Source: Sistotremastrum niveocremeum HHB9708 (Eukaryota; Basidiomycota; Agaricomycetes; Sistotremastrales; Sistotremastraceae). From it: a DNA stretch of 64,000 nt. The notes beneath the pieces are model-generated. The model made no database searches, had not been told where the DNA came from, and was given only the letters and a program-made list of their open reading frames with translations. This document shows, piece after piece, positions 1 to 12,622 of the stretch (positions within the stretch are counted from its first letter, which is position 1; each line of letters opens with the position of its first letter). A program made the position numbers and the translations under genes. The DNA is taken from positions 62,001 through 126,000 of the forward strand of contig KV419395.1 of NCBI GenBank assembly GCA_001630475.1, read 5' to 3'.

Positions 1-198
1 GCTTTACGATGTCGTGTAAGGGCTTCAGCGTTGGACGGCTGCATGACGGCGGCCAACGGTGGGCAAGAAGTGACGAAAATATAATGCCGATTCCGATCCG
101 ATGGCTTAGCGCGCGCTCAACCGTCACACTTTCATCATGATCATTTGAAGTAGTCAACTCCAGCTCAGGGGTTCACATGTAACGTACTTTCATCCATC

Positions 199-2479
199 AT
201 GACTATCGATGTTCTGCGCTATATTGTGTTATTCTGTATAGCAGTGGTTTCGTTCGCTGTCTACCGTCGTCGATTGTCCTCACGTTCGAATCCTCGCGGT
301 CTTCCTGGCCCTCCAGGTCCGAAGCCCATCCCTTTCCTGGGCAATATCCATCAACTTCCGCCCAAAGGACTATGGCTTAAGACTTTCGAATGGTCGGCTA
401 AATATGGTGAAGCCTGCAGCATGTCTAATCAAATTTGCCTAAGCTTCATTATCTTATTACAGGCGACATTATCCGCCTCTCCGTCTTTGGAAAGACCATT
501 ATTGTTCTCAGTTCATATGAAACCGCTTCAGAACTCCTAGATGGTCGTGGTGCTATTTACTCTGATAGACCGAGCCTCCCGTTGCTCAACGAATAGTGAG
601 TCCACACTGGCGATGGATGAATTGAAAACGGTGTCTCATGTATGAAACAGTGCTGGATGGAACACCTTTCTCTTAACGATGCGTTATGGAGAACGATCTA
701 TCTTGCGGCGTCGCATGCTAAGCCAATTCTTCAACCCATCAGCGGTCAAAAATTATCACGGCCTTGTGACCGAGCGCGCACGGATTTTGGCGCTGCAAAC
801 GTCCGAGGAACCTTCGAAATTTCAAACATTTAACCGCATGTGCGAGAACTTAGTCCCCATTGTAGCAACCTCATCTCATTCATTGTTAGGAACATTGGTG
901 CAAGCACAATGATGATGACGTACGGACACAAAGGTAATCCGCAAACATCTACTGGTATGATGTCCGGGCGCCTGTTGATCATTTGAATCCATTGCAGTGA
1001 CGGGCGAGACAGATAACTGGGTTAAGGATGCTGAAGCTGCTGTACGAAGTTTAACAGCCATGGGAACATTGGGTTCCCATCCAATTGACATTTTCCCCAT
1101 ACGTATGAAGCGTTTTCATATTTTTGGATGTATCTCACCTGAAATCGCAGTTGGAAGATTGCCTTTTCGCATTTGGGGCGCAAGCTTCGTAAAGAAGATG
1201 GAGAATCTTCGTCTTGGAGCTTACAACCTTGGCCTCAAACCGCATATGTTTACGAAGGAGCAAGTGGTAAGTTTTCGCTGTCAAGATTTGTGCGACCATT
1301 CTCATCCTAAATACTTACAGCGGAAGGGGAATGCGTACCCGTCCATAACTTCGACCCTGATTGAGGCTCAGCTGCAAGCTGATGGCAGCGTGAAAGACGA
1401 AGAAGCCATCTATTCAGCGAGTGGTAGTCTCTATCTTGGTATGCACACCGCCTTATGATCTCCATTGGCGGTGCTAATAAATGCCTGATACAGCTGCCGC
1501 GGATACCGTACGCTATAAGTTCAGTTTGGAAAGCCGATGTTCTGATGAGATGTATTGCCAGACTGTCTCGTCAATTGACACGTTCGTCCTTTCGATGATG
1601 GTGAATCCCTCGGTCCAGAAAAAGGCGCAGCAAGAACTAGACAGATTGCTCAAAGGTCAAAGGCTTCCAACACTGGAAGATCGTAATTCGTTGCCCTACC
1701 TGAATGCTGTACTAAAAGAGGTTCTGAGGCAAGTGTCCATATTCTCAGGCATGGTTCCCGAACTTAATCTTCGTCGGTGCTAGATGGCAGCCTGTAGGAC
1801 CGTTGGGTAAGCTGGATTAGTTGGGCAGAGTCAACAATGATTTCTTACATCGCTTAGGATTCCCCCATGCTTTGACCAAGGACGACGAATATCGTGGCAT
1901 GTTCCTACCAGCGGGTGCAATGGTTATCGCCGACATATGGTAAGGCCTTGCTTGTCCATCTGATCAGCCATTGGACGCATTTGCTCTGCAGGACGATGTG
2001 CCACAACCCTCGGGATTTCCCGGAGCCGTCGAAATTTGATCCCGACCGGTATCTTTCGTATCGGGATAACATACCTACTTTACGCGCAGACGTTCGCGAC
2101 CCCGAGAAGATAATCTTTGGATTTGGAAGAAGGTATACCCTATATAGATACCTCTTTGTGTCAAAAATATTAATGGTGTCCAGAATTTGTCTAGGTCGTG
2201 ATCTCGGTTTAGCGACACTTTGGATTACAATGGCCACTCTATTGGCAGTCTTTGATATTTCTATTCCTCTTGACTCTAATGGACAGCCAGTGATGCCTGA
2301 TCTCGAGTACGTGGAGGAAACTGTCAAGTAGGTTTCCAGCTCTCATGTGACAAGACCGGATTACTCACGAAGCATCTCAATCATCCGTCAGTCATCCAAA
2401 ACCGTTTCAGTGTGATTTCACCCCTCGATCTGATGCTATGCTGGCCTTGATCCGCGAGGTGCTGGCCGGTGCTGAGTGA
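199..2479 (+). CDS. Cytochrome P450 monooxygenase 1 of tandem cluster (divergent copy)
   Basis: Membrane-anchored heme monooxygenase expected on the ER. The N-terminus has a hydrophobic anchor (about residues 5-22), then a basic stretch and a proline-rich hinge (LPGPPGPKPIPFLGN). The protein is spread over many short exons. Downstream come the I-helix region ending AAADT, an ExxR helix (KEVLR near 1715-1730), a PERF-like FDPDRY, and the heme loop FGFGRR split by an intron from ICLGRDLG (about 2125-2210). The last exon resumes at about 2392 with the HPKPF..DFTPRS tail that all the cluster members share, and stops at 2479. It is the most divergent copy: AAADT instead of AG(A/S)DT, CLGRD instead of CPGRH, and RYGERS where the others have FMHGQRR. 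Annotated relatives are often called O-methylsterigmatocystin oxidoreductase-like, but the substrate cannot be read from sequence. Confidence 0.9.
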
Positions 2480-3129
2480 CTGATACGAGCGGTCAACTTT
2501 TAATGTACCACACCCACGACGTGAATGAACGTGGCAGAGACGTGAATCGAACACAAACCCGTCAACACTCTTCTTGAAGGGCTCGGTTGTGTCGTTCTTG
2601 GCGTTTAGCTTGGTGTAAACTTGGGTGCAGTAATTTTCGGATGACCTCTTGCGATCTTCGACTGGCCTGGATTATCTCTGTTATATTTGAAAGAGCAGAT
2701 CCTCGCGACCGACCGAGGCTTTGAGGATCGTGTTGAAGAATATCTTTGATATTTTATCGTTGGAAAAAGGACTGTCCTGAAAGCAACACAACAATAACCT
2801 CGTACAGCTTGCGTAACAGTACCCAGGGTGGACTCTATTACGTATTCTGACTGGAACGGAATAGTCGCTACCCTTTGTGTCAATCTGCCAGTACTGTAAT
2901 GCTCGGCGCTCAACGTCGATCACGAGTCAAAGAATTCACAGGGGTCCAGGTGGGATACAGAAGTCATGAAGCAGGAAGTGAACTGGCGAACAATAATAGT
3001 TATTCAGCACGAGGTGTAACAGATATATAGACGGGGAGAACGGCCTGCTGAGGCTGCTTGCTGGCAATCACCTCCGTCTTGAACTCGTTTGCATTCCTCT
3101 GCATCAACCCTGCTTTGCGAGATTCCATT
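2480..3129. other. Intergenic region between P450 genes 1 and 2
   Basis: About 650 bp with no convincing gene. Only short shadow frames occur. It presumably holds the terminator of P450-1 and the promoter of P450-2. No repeat or RNA gene was recognised. Confidence 0.5.
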
Positions 3130-5439
3130 ATGACTTTCTTCTCCGATACATATATTCTCATCTCTGGCTTTGTTCTCCTGGTGACGTTGGCTCTGCTGCG
3201 ACGTTCGAAATTCCGTATGGCCATGAAGTCCCATAATCATTTGAGTCTGCCATTTCCTCCGGGCCCAACAGGCGTCCCCCTTTTGGGGAACATTCATCAA
3301 ATGCCTGTAAAGGATGCCTGGCTACAATTTCGCGAATGGAGTAAGGTTTATGGTATGTCAACTAGCCTGTCCTTGCATACTGCCGTTTGATGCGCTATCA
3401 CGGTGTTCTAGGAGACGTCCTACATTTATCAATTTTCGGGAAAGACATCATCGTCCTCACTTCCTATGAATCTGCCGACAAACTATTGAATAAACGTGGC
3501 GCTATGTATTCAAGTCGTCCTCGAGCGCCGGTAATGGCAGACCAGTGAGACTTTTTTATGGTTATTCGGATTATTCTCGGGCTGATGATTATCCAGTGGC
3601 GGATGGTATTATAACTTGGCATGTGTCCCTACCGGAGAGCTTATGCACGGCCAACGCCGATTGTTGAATCAATTCTTGAATCCGTCAGCCGTGCGGAAAT
3701 ATGAGGAACTTTTGACTAAGAAAGCTCGGTCATTGGCATTTCACACCAGCCAGAAACCGGCCTGCTTTCAAGCGCACAGTAGAATGTATCTCTCCCGTTG
3801 TTCTATTTCGAGGGAGACTAAATGATAAATAATGTTCCAGGCACACAACCGCAAGTGTTATGAAGATTGCTTACGGTTTTGAAGGTGCTGTATATCGTAA
3901 TTGTTTCCCGGGAAATTTAAACAACTACCTCTAGTCGTATCCGAGGATGACCAAGCGATGAGAGAAGCCGAAGACGCTGTTAAATCTCTCGAAGTTATTG
4001 GTACACCTGGATCGCATCCAATAGATATGTTTCCGATTCGTTAGTCAAATCCGGTAATTAATCTGGAGACTGGGCCGCCATGCTCATCACTTTCGGCAGT
4101 TGGCAAACTACCACTTTGGATCTGGGGCCAGACTTTTGCTAAAGGAATGGAGCAAATGAGAAAGGGCGCATATAACGTTGGACTCAAGCCATACACCATT
4201 GTCAGAAATCAAATGGTATATAATTTTTCTTTAGTACTATGACCGAGTCATGCTGACATACGCTAAGGCCGCGGGCGAAGCCACTCAGTCCATGGCATCG
4301 GAGCTGATTGAGTCCCATACCTTACCCGACGGAAGCATCAAAGACGAAGAAGTGGTCTGGGCAGCGCTCTCTCACGTCTATTTTGGTCAGTCGTTTCATA
4401 TGCCAGTTTCAAGATACTCTCTGAACTTGGAATAGCCGGTGCTGACACGGTAGGTTGACGTTTTAGCATTCTGAAATCCTGTGGCTAGGGTATAATTTTC
4501 AATCGTCAATTGCAATAGACCTCCTCGGCCATCGATACCTTCGTTCTAGCAATGATGATCTATCCCAAAGTTCAAGAAAAGGCTCGACAAGAACTCGACG
4601 CCCTTCTTCAGGGAGAACGACTACCTACACTCGCAGACCGCGTATCTCTTCCGTATCTTCATGCTGTTATGAAGGAAACTCTACGGTGCGTGGTCGTGGC
4701 CTGCCCGTTGTTTTGTGACTGAACGTTCTAAATAGATGGAAACCTGTGCTTCCTCTCGGTCGGTTGAAAGATGTCCCTATCGTTTATCAGTCTAACATGG
4801 TTCTTAACTTGGATAGGCTTGCCTCATCTTCTCGAACGAGACGACATCTATAATGGAATGTTTCTTCCAGCGGGAGCTGTAGTCTTGTCCGATATTTAGT
4901 ATGCCACTTGCCCTAGAGCTGACACCATGCTGAGCGACTTCCAATAGCTCGATGTCATTCGACGCAAAGTGTTTCCGAAATCCCTTCGAATTTGATCCCA
5001 GTAGATTCCTTGATTATAGTCAAGGCCGTGCGTCTTTGCGTACAGACATAGCATCTGATCCGGAAGATATCACTTTCGGATTCGGAAGAAGGTGTTGCTT
5101 TTCTCGCGCAAGACCATATGAATTCTGAACAGTATTCACTTGCGGGCAGGATCTGTCCGGGCCGTCATCTGGCGTCATCATCTTTATGGATCACTATGGC
5201 CACTCTGCTGACCGTCTTCGAGATCAAGGTGCCGAAGGATCAAGACGGGAAGGAGATAATGCCCAACATCGATTATGTGACCCATATTGTGAGGTATGAC
5301 TTTAATAGCTGCTTATCAGGCACAGCACCTGATGTTGATGCCAAGCCACCCCGAGCCCTATCGAGGAGACTTCGTCTCCCGTTCAAAGACTGTTCTGGAG
5401 ATATTAGTAAATTCTATTGAGGGTGTACAGAACCATTGA
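3130..5439 (+). CDS. Cytochrome P450 monooxygenase 2 of tandem cluster
   Basis: Full-length fungal P450 in many short exons. The ATG at 3130 opens a signal-anchor helix (residues about 5-24), followed by the hinge PFPPGPTGVPLLGNIHQ. Visible motifs are GWYYN..VPTGELMHGQRR (about 3600-3660), the I-helix AGADT next to 4440, ExxR in KETLR (about 4675), FDPSRF (about 4995), and the heme loop FGFGRR with ICPGRHLASSSLW after an intron (about 5085-5190). The last exon after the final intron (about 5342) encodes HPEPYRGDFVSRSK and ends with TGA at 5437-5439. All key P450 residues are present, so the enzyme looks functional. It is closely related to copies 3 and 5, as expected for tandem duplication. 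The substrate is unknown. Confidence 0.9.
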
Positions 5440-6328
5440 GCATGGGATATACATCGGGTATTCTCCCCGGAATAGAAGAAGGAAAGTGGAGTGGTGATCG
5501 AAGCTATTATGTGAAAGACGCAATCCGTAGGCCGGTCTACAACACACCTTATCTGGTGATTCCTTTCCCTGGTTCACAGTGATTGGCGCAGCTCGAGAAA
5601 CAGAAGTCTGACCATATTATGATGCTTTTATGGCTTTACGTGGGAGGTAAACAATCCACTAGATGGCCATCGGCAGTCAAAGTCTTTGAAAGACAACGTC
5701 TGAATCACCTGAAGCACGAACCATGACTTGGAAGCTGCAGGACGGCATCAGTATATTTTTGGCCCATTCTCATATGTGTAGAATAATACACCGGGAAACA
5801 ATGAACGAGTCTGGAAACCAAAAATCGCAGAAAAGGATTAGGGGCAGAAAAGAGTCCGCAGCGTTACCGTGACGGTCACGCGTCTTTGACCGAAGACCGT
5901 GACGCATTCGTACCTTCGACTGAATCGTCTTCAATGCCAGGCTCGTTGCAGTACTTCCCATGTGCAAAAGACTCCTTTTGCACGTGCTCTTATCTTCACT
6001 TTCCCAAGAACTCGATGCGGCGTTTCGAGAGCTCGAGGCGTGTTAGTCTCACCATTAGGGGTGCCGAAGATCTTTACTCTGCCTCATGTGTCGTTCGTTC
6101 AATGGCCTTGGGTGAGAGCTCTCCGGCATCGAGCAATCACACGAAAAGCTCGAGGGATGAGATTGAGCGAATGAGATCAACCTTCCCATCTGCACCGATC
6201 ACTGGCAGTCTGTCGCTACAGTATTGCTATAAAATGTCATCGCGCAAGACACGGGGGTTCGTTCTCTCTCACAGTGCTACGTTCACGTCTCTAGCACTTT
6301 ATATTATCCTCGCCTTCACACTGGCGTG
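5440..6328. other. Intergenic region between P450 genes 2 and 3
   Basis: About 890 bp without a recognisable gene. It has a few unbacked reading frames on both strands. The part around 6010-6130 resembles 9080-9190 in the later P450 spacer (see findings). A TATA-like CTATAAAATG lies near 6228, about 100 bp before the P450-3 start. Confidence 0.45.
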
Positions 6329-8613
6329 ATGATACCTGTTATTTTCAACCCCGTAGGCCTAGCGGGGACGACAGTCTTATTGATTTTGTGGGCTATTATT
6401 CGATGGCGCAGAAGAACGGCGGGATCTACATTTCGTGCGCTCCCGGGTCCTAAAGGCTTGCCTGTCTTTGGAAATGTTCATCAGATCCCTGCTAAAAATA
6501 GCTGGTTTAAATTCAAAGAGTGGAGTCTCATTTATGGTACCTTCACATCTTTGAAGGTTTTTGGCAGACTTCTGATTCAACCGATAGGCGATCTATTTCA
6601 TTTGAAGATTTTTGGAAACAATGTTGTCGTTATAACGTCTTACGAAATCGCTCAAGATCTCTTGTTGAAACGTGGAGCGATATACTCAAGTCGCCCTCCA
6701 GCACCCTTGTTGGCTGATTAGTGAGCGCCTTTCTAGAAGCTAAATCATAGACTTGCCATTGCTGACCTTATACTATGAAAGCGCGGGTTTCTATTACAGT
6801 TTAGCAGCGCTACCAATGGGGGACTTCATGCACGGGCAACGTCGACTACTTAACCAGTTCCTAAACCCATCAGCAGCTCGCAATTACGACGATTTTCTGG
6901 CTCAAAAAGCCCGTTCTTTGGCATGGCTAACTCACCAGAAGCCAGAACGTTTCCAGGCCTATAACAGGATGTAAGTATTCCATGGCCACATTCGTAAAAC
7001 AACCCGTGCATATCATGCTCCTCCAGGCACATGACAGCGACAGCGCTCAAAATTGCTTACGGCTTCGAAGGTTAGGCTCCTGTCCCATTCACAGAGCCAC
7101 TTTCTGATGAAAGTCGCAGTGGCCTCTGAGGGAGATCCATGGGTGACCGATGCCGAGGATATGTCAAGATCTCTCGAGAGCTTGGGGACATTTGGCACTC
7201 ATCCCATTGATGTGTTTCCCATACGTGCGCCGCCTTGATCCATCCATTTGTGAAGCTGACCTTGTTCGACAGTCGGGAACCTGCCCTTTTGGATTTGGGG
7301 CCGAACGTTTGCCGAGGGCATGGAGCGAGCCAAGAAAGGGGCATATAACACCAGTTCCAAGCCGTATGGATTCATCAAAGAGCAAGTTGTGAGATCCTCT
7401 GCTATAGTTCTGTGTTTCGACTCTCATTCTCCGCTAGGCTAAGGGAGAAGCTAATCTTTCTATGGCTTCCGAGCTCATCGAGTCACACACGTTGCCAGAT
7501 GGAAGTGTTGAACAAGAAGAAACCATCTCGTCAGCTTGTTCTCATGTTTATGCCGGTTCGTCTTCTCCGTCATAATGCCACAGTTCCTCACCGTTCCTGC
7601 TTAGCTGGTGCGGACACAGTACGTGTTTTCGAGCAAGGGTCATTCTAAGACATCTAAATTTTTTGATGTGCAGACCGTTTCTACCATTGATACATTCGCG
7701 TTAGCAATGATGCTGCACCCTGAGATCCAGCGAAAGGCCCAACGAGAGCTGGACGACCTACTCCAAGGCGAAAGGCTCCCTACTTTAGCGGATCGCGATT
7801 CACTTCCCTATACTCAAGCCGTATTCAAAGAAGTATTGAGGTGCACGTCTGGCGCTTTCTTGAATTACGAAGTAATTGATCGGATTTCCGACTAGATGGA
7901 AACCGATAGTACCCTTGGGTGAGTAAAATACTGAATTGTTTCTTCTAGATCACTCACAATTTTCTTTCATATAGGACTACCTCATGTCCTCGAGCAGGAT
8001 GACATATACAATGACATGCTGATTCCTGCTGGGTCTCTCATTTTGGCTGACATATAGTATGCTTGTCGTGACGCCTTTGATCACTCATCAGAAAATCTAA
8101 TCCTTATTCCCTCAGCGACATGGCTTCTGACTCGCGCCACTTTCCCGACCCATCTACTTTCAATCCGGATAGGTTCTTGAAGTATGAAGGAGAGGGTAGA
8201 TCCTTGCGCGTGGACGTATGCAATCCGGAGGATTTCATTTTCGGATTCGGCAGGAGGTTTGTGCTTGATCTTTCAGATTCTTCTTGGCATAGGTGTTGAT
8301 CGTGTTTGATCAGGATTTGTCCTGGACGTCATTTGGCGTCGGGATCTTTATGGATTGCGGTGGCCACAATGTTATCAGTCTTCGACATCGCCATCCCGAC
8401 TGACGTAGACGGAAACAAAATCATGCCTGATATAGAGTACGAGTCAGGCTTGGTAAGGTACGTATTCACGACGCTTGAACAATTCAGCGACTGACTGAGA
8501 GCCTTCTTCAAACTTCAAGCCACCCTAAACCATATCGTGGAGATTTTACTCCTCGTTCCAAGAATGCTCTAGAGCTGTTGGCGGCTGCTATCGAAAGTCC
8601 CGTTGGAGTCTGA
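6329..8613 (+). CDS. Cytochrome P450 monooxygenase 3 of tandem cluster
   Basis: Intact P450 with an N-terminal hydrophobic anchor (residues about 10-24) and the hinge ALPGPKGLPVFGNVHQ. An in-frame 51-nt intron interrupts the next segment (IYG / DLFHLKIFGNN). Later motifs are GFYYS..MGDFMHGQRRLLNQF (6785-6870), AGADT just before the intron at 7620, the ExxR segment KEVLR (about 7830), FNPDRF (about 8160), FGFGRR and ICPGRHLASGSLW (8240-8355), and the shared tail SHPKPYRGDFTPRSKNALELL, ending at the TGA at 8611-8613. A GTG lies directly before the ATG; the ATG is preferred as start. The nearest relatives are copies 2 and 5 of this cluster. The substrate is unknown. Confidence 0.9.
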
Positions 8614-9375
8614 TCGGTGACATGGGCTTGTCTTCTCGGCCATTAGATGATTTTAGATCCAGCGCAAAGTTGACTTATGACGCCACGAAGAGGTGCCACG
8701 GCTTGAGAAGCCAAAGTTTGAGCCAATTCGCAAAGTGAGAGGGCCGCCTCGAGGTTATCGCCAATATTCCAGAACGCTTCGATCCGAGTCAGCCCACTAG
8801 GACACTTCTTCTAGTGGGAAAGCCGAGTGTGCTTCGCGGTTGGTTATTAAACACGAATAGAGGTTAATCGTAATCTAGAGTGGCTTGCAGCTGTACTATA
8901 TGAAATGTTAGCAAAGTGAACAACTGGTGATCATCAGTTGCAAATAGTGAAATTTAGTCGTTGCTGCCGTCGGTCGGTGCCGCGGCCGAGTTCGAGTTTC
9001 TCTCTTCGCTGTAACATGCAGCAGTGGCTTGCCTTTCTCATTGATAGCCTCCACGAACAGTTTCCGACCTCAATACATTGAATCAAGAATGGCCTCGAGG
9101 AACGGGAAGAGTCTCACAATAAGGGGTTTTGGAGCCTCATCTGGTCCGTGCAGCGCACTCAAGCCGACCCAATTGACTTGGGTGGGAGTCATGCACACCT
9201 TGACGGGAGAAAAGAAACGAATGGCAATCAGGCCATTGAGGATCTTTGCTATGAATGTGACCTGCCACATCAAAATCCGAGCTTGAACTCAACCCAGAGC
9301 TTATCTTGAGCCCTAAGCTCCTCAACGCGACTCGTTCTAAGCCTTGGGAATGTTTCAATCCACTAGCCTCAATCT
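8614..9375. other. Spacer between P450-3 and the P450 relict
   Basis: About 760 bp without an intact gene. A segment around 9030-9250 is similar to the region upstream of P450-3 (about 6010-6130) and may be leftover 5' sequence of the decayed copy that ends at 9560. Confidence 0.4.
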
Positions 9376-9560
9376 GTGCCGGACACAAATTACGTGACTG
9401 CCCTGGCCAGGTATGTCAATTCAGGAACCACTGAACCAGTGTGCGTGAAACAGTGCTTATCTTCGCCCCAGCCATCCGAAACCATACCGGGGAGACTTCG
9501 TACCAAGAATGCCTTAGATCTATTAGCGGTTGCTGTTGATTGGACACTCGGCGGTTGATT
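9376..9560 (+). pseudogene. Cytochrome P450 relict (3' end only)
   Basis: The segment reads PDTNYVTALAR, a GT donor and intron, then SHPKPYRGDFVP. This is the last intron boundary and tail that end the neighbouring P450 genes (compare PDIEYESGLV / SHPKPYRGDFTPRSKNALELL in copy 3). After DFVP the frame is lost by a small deletion, although the bases still match AKNALDLLAVAVD in another frame. No heme loop, I-helix or anchor is found upstream. It is therefore a broken tandem duplicate between copies 3 and 5 that has lost nearly its whole body. Confidence 0.75.
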
Positions 9561-10089
9561 GGACACGATGTCGATGTGCGCATCACTGGGCAAAAAGTGA
9601 ACATCGATATCTGAGCAACCCCATCGAAATCCTGTCCTGTCAGACGCGTTGTACTAGGAGACAGCTTCCAGGCTTATGAGATCATCTTGTCCACACTCAA
9701 CCATGTAATAACATCTTCCAACCTATTCATACCCCAGCATCCGTAAGTCTTACTGTGGGTGCGGGTTAGAATTTTTCTGAGTTTAAGAGTTATTGTTGGC
9801 GATGAAACGGCGCTTCTTTATGCTTAAGCGCTAAGCGCTTATTTGCTTTCTGATGCGGCCCTCAAGGCCGCAAGAAGCCACGACGTACCAATTTTTAAGC
9901 TTTAAAGGCTACAAGGATCTTACTGTGATGGGACAACAGGCCCTGCCCTTTTTTCACCCGCACTTTTAGTTCAGTCATCGTCCATCGCCTGCACAGTGCA
10001 TACTGCTCACTGGTTCTCTACTCAAGTACTGGCTTATACTTGATTCCAGTCTTAATAACTGTCTTATCGCTCGTCGTTAAAGCCCTACA
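9561..10089. other. Intergenic region upstream of P450-5
   Basis: About 530 bp without a gene. It contains a palindromic AAGCGCTAAGCGCTTA near 9825-9840 and presumably the promoter of the next P450. Confidence 0.4.
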
Positions 10090-12348
10090 ATGCCGTTTTA
10101 CTCTGCTTCAGTTTCCGATGCTCTTGCCTACCTGTTGCCGGCATTGATCACCGTGATATTGGTTCATCAACTTTCACGACTGGCGAAGACGAAGTCCCGG
10201 AATCCTCTAGGCCTACCATTACCAGCTGGACCAAAGGGACTTCCTCTATTGGGCAACATCCACCAAGTTCCCGTTAAAGACAGCTGGCTGAAATTCACAG
10301 AGTGGGGTGGCATTTATGGTGTGTGCACTTGGTCGCTTTCCTATATTCAGGCTAATATTTTTGGAAGGCGAAGTGATTGGGCTGACTTTACTTGGGAAGA
10401 ACGTGATCGTTCTCAACTCCTACAAAGCCGCCGATGATTTGCTGAACAAACGTGGAGCAATATACTCAGGCCGGTCTCCCGCACCTTTAATGGCTGACTA
10501 GTGGGCCCTGCATTATTTGTTGTCCCGCAGCACGACTGACATTCACTAAAGCGGCGGATGGTATTACAACATGGTCTTTGTACCTATGGGAGACTTCATG
10601 CACGGCCAGCGGCGAATCCTCAATCATTTCTTCAACGCGTCTGCTGTTCGGAAGTATAGCGAAGTTTTGACCGAGAAGGCCCGGTCCCTAGCTCGATTTA
10701 CTTATAGTAAACCGGAACGTTTCCAAGGCTTTAACAGATTGTTTGTCTCTTGTCTTCCTCTGGAGCAGCACGGCTAAAAGAGAACAGGCATGTGACAGCA
10801 ACGGTCCTAAAGATTGCCTACGGCTTTAAAGGTGTGCTACCAGTCACGATGTCTACGCAGGCCTCTCATTGCTTCCAGTAACCTCAGAGGATGATCCAAT
10901 CATGAAAGAGGCCGAGGCATCGATTACCTCTGGTAGCTTCTTAGGAACGCCAGGGACACATCCCATAGATTTATTTCCGATTCGTGAGTGCTAACACCAA
11001 ATCATCTTAAGACCAAGACTGAAGACTAGTAGTCGGAAAGCTGCCTTTTTGGATATGGGGTAGGAAATTTGCCGACGGAGTCAAGGCAATGCAGCAAGGG
11101 GCGTATAACGTGGGCCTCAAGCCGTTCAGATTCGTGAAGCAGCAGACTGTGCGTTATTGCATGTTCCATTCCTCCTTGTCCTCTACTGGAACGAGTTTCA
11201 GGCTGCTGGCGTAGCGCCTCCTTCCATGGCCTCAGAGCTCATTGAATCTCATTCATTACCAGACGGCACCATCAAAGACGAAGAAATAATCTGGGCTGCG
11301 ATTGCACACCTCTACTTCGGTCAGTAATGTTCCCCTTATATTAACTTCTTCAGTACTGAAGCATTTCATAGCCGGCTCAGACACTGTAGGTATGCCTGTC
11401 TCTAGGCGATCACATTCGGTCTTATCCGGGAATTCTTAGACAGTCTCTGCCGTGGACACATTCGCCTTGGCGATGATGCTTCACCCGCAAATTCAACGAA
11501 AGGCGCAACAAGAATTGGATGACTTGCTTCGTGGCGAAAGACTCCCAGATTTATCAGATAGAGAGTCTCTCCCGTATCTGGAAGCTGTTCTAAGAGAGAT
11601 ATTACGGTACTGCGTCACCTCGTCTCAATACTATAGCTCATCATGTATGTCTTGTGCAGATGGAAGCCAGTAACTCCTTTAGGTAAGCTTCTCAGGCAGT
11701 GTCGAATCCTCGTCCTAACTCGAGCTCATAGGTATCCCTCACCGTTTGGACCAGGATGACATCTACAACGATACGTTTCTTCCCGCCGGGTCTATGGTGC
11801 TGTATAATGCATAGTATGATACCCATCTCTCCTGTATTTGCGCGAAGATGACACAATCTTCATGTAGCGCCATGTCCTTTGATCCCAAACAATTCCCGGA
11901 TCCATTCACGTTCAATCCGGATAGATTCCTGACCGACAGCCAAGGTAGTGTCTCTTTGCGGGCTGATGTACTCAATCCCGAAGACATTGCGTTTGGGTTC
12001 GGTCGACGGTCTGCCATTCCTTATAAGATCCGAATTTGTCCATTGATATACTTGGTTTGAAGAAAATGCCCCGGTCGGCATCTGGCTTCTGAAGCGCTGT
12101 GGATCAACATGGCCACTATATTGACGGTATTTGACATTCGATTAATCAAAGATCAATCCGGGAACGATATACTGCCGGACATGGACTATCATACACATTT
12201 AGTGAGGTATGTGGTCAATCGCCTGTTTGCGGGGTCCGCTTCGTTGACACTTCTTCATTCAAGCCACCCAAAGCCATACAAGGGTGACTTCGTCTCTCGT
12301 TCCAGCAGTGCATTGGAACTTTTGGGTGTTCTGCAGATTGGCAGCTGA
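10090..12348 (+). CDS. Cytochrome P450 monooxygenase, last of tandem cluster
   Basis: Intact P450. The N-terminal anchor (residues about 9-25) is followed by LPLPAGPKGLPLLGNIHQ. Further motifs are GWYYNMVFVPMGDFMHGQRR (10555-10620), AGSDT at about 11375, ExxR in REILR (about 11600), FNPDRF (about 11915), FGFGRR before an intron and then KCPGRHLASEALW (12060-12100), and the tail SHPKPYKGDFVSRSSSALELL, ending at 12348. The I-helix has AGSDT rather than AGADT, and the residue before the heme cysteine is K rather than I. Both are tolerated in the superfamily. Same strand and same exon plan as copies 1-3, so it is part of the tandem array. Confidence 0.9.
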
Positions 12349-12622
12349 AATTTAGTCGCGAGTCACCATGGTACGCTACTAGTAGTAGTAGCAGTATATT
12401 GCATGGAGATGAGGACGAGAATGTACAGTTCGCCAGGCCGCTACCGAAAGGCCTTGAACGATTAGTTATTAGGCGGACGCCGTGCAGTTAGATTATACTT
12501 CTGACTGGTCCATACGCGCGAGGCCGAAATATTTTCCCTGATTATCAGTGGGCGCTTAGTAACAAATGAAGCCTCGGAACGCGTCGCGACGCGAGCCAGT
12601 CTTCGTCCACACCGACTCTCAA

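Noticed and set aside
2530-2600. tRNA-like sequence (GTTCGATTC on the minus strand)
   Set aside because: No acceptor stem or A box at a suitable distance; the B-box-like piece is isolated.
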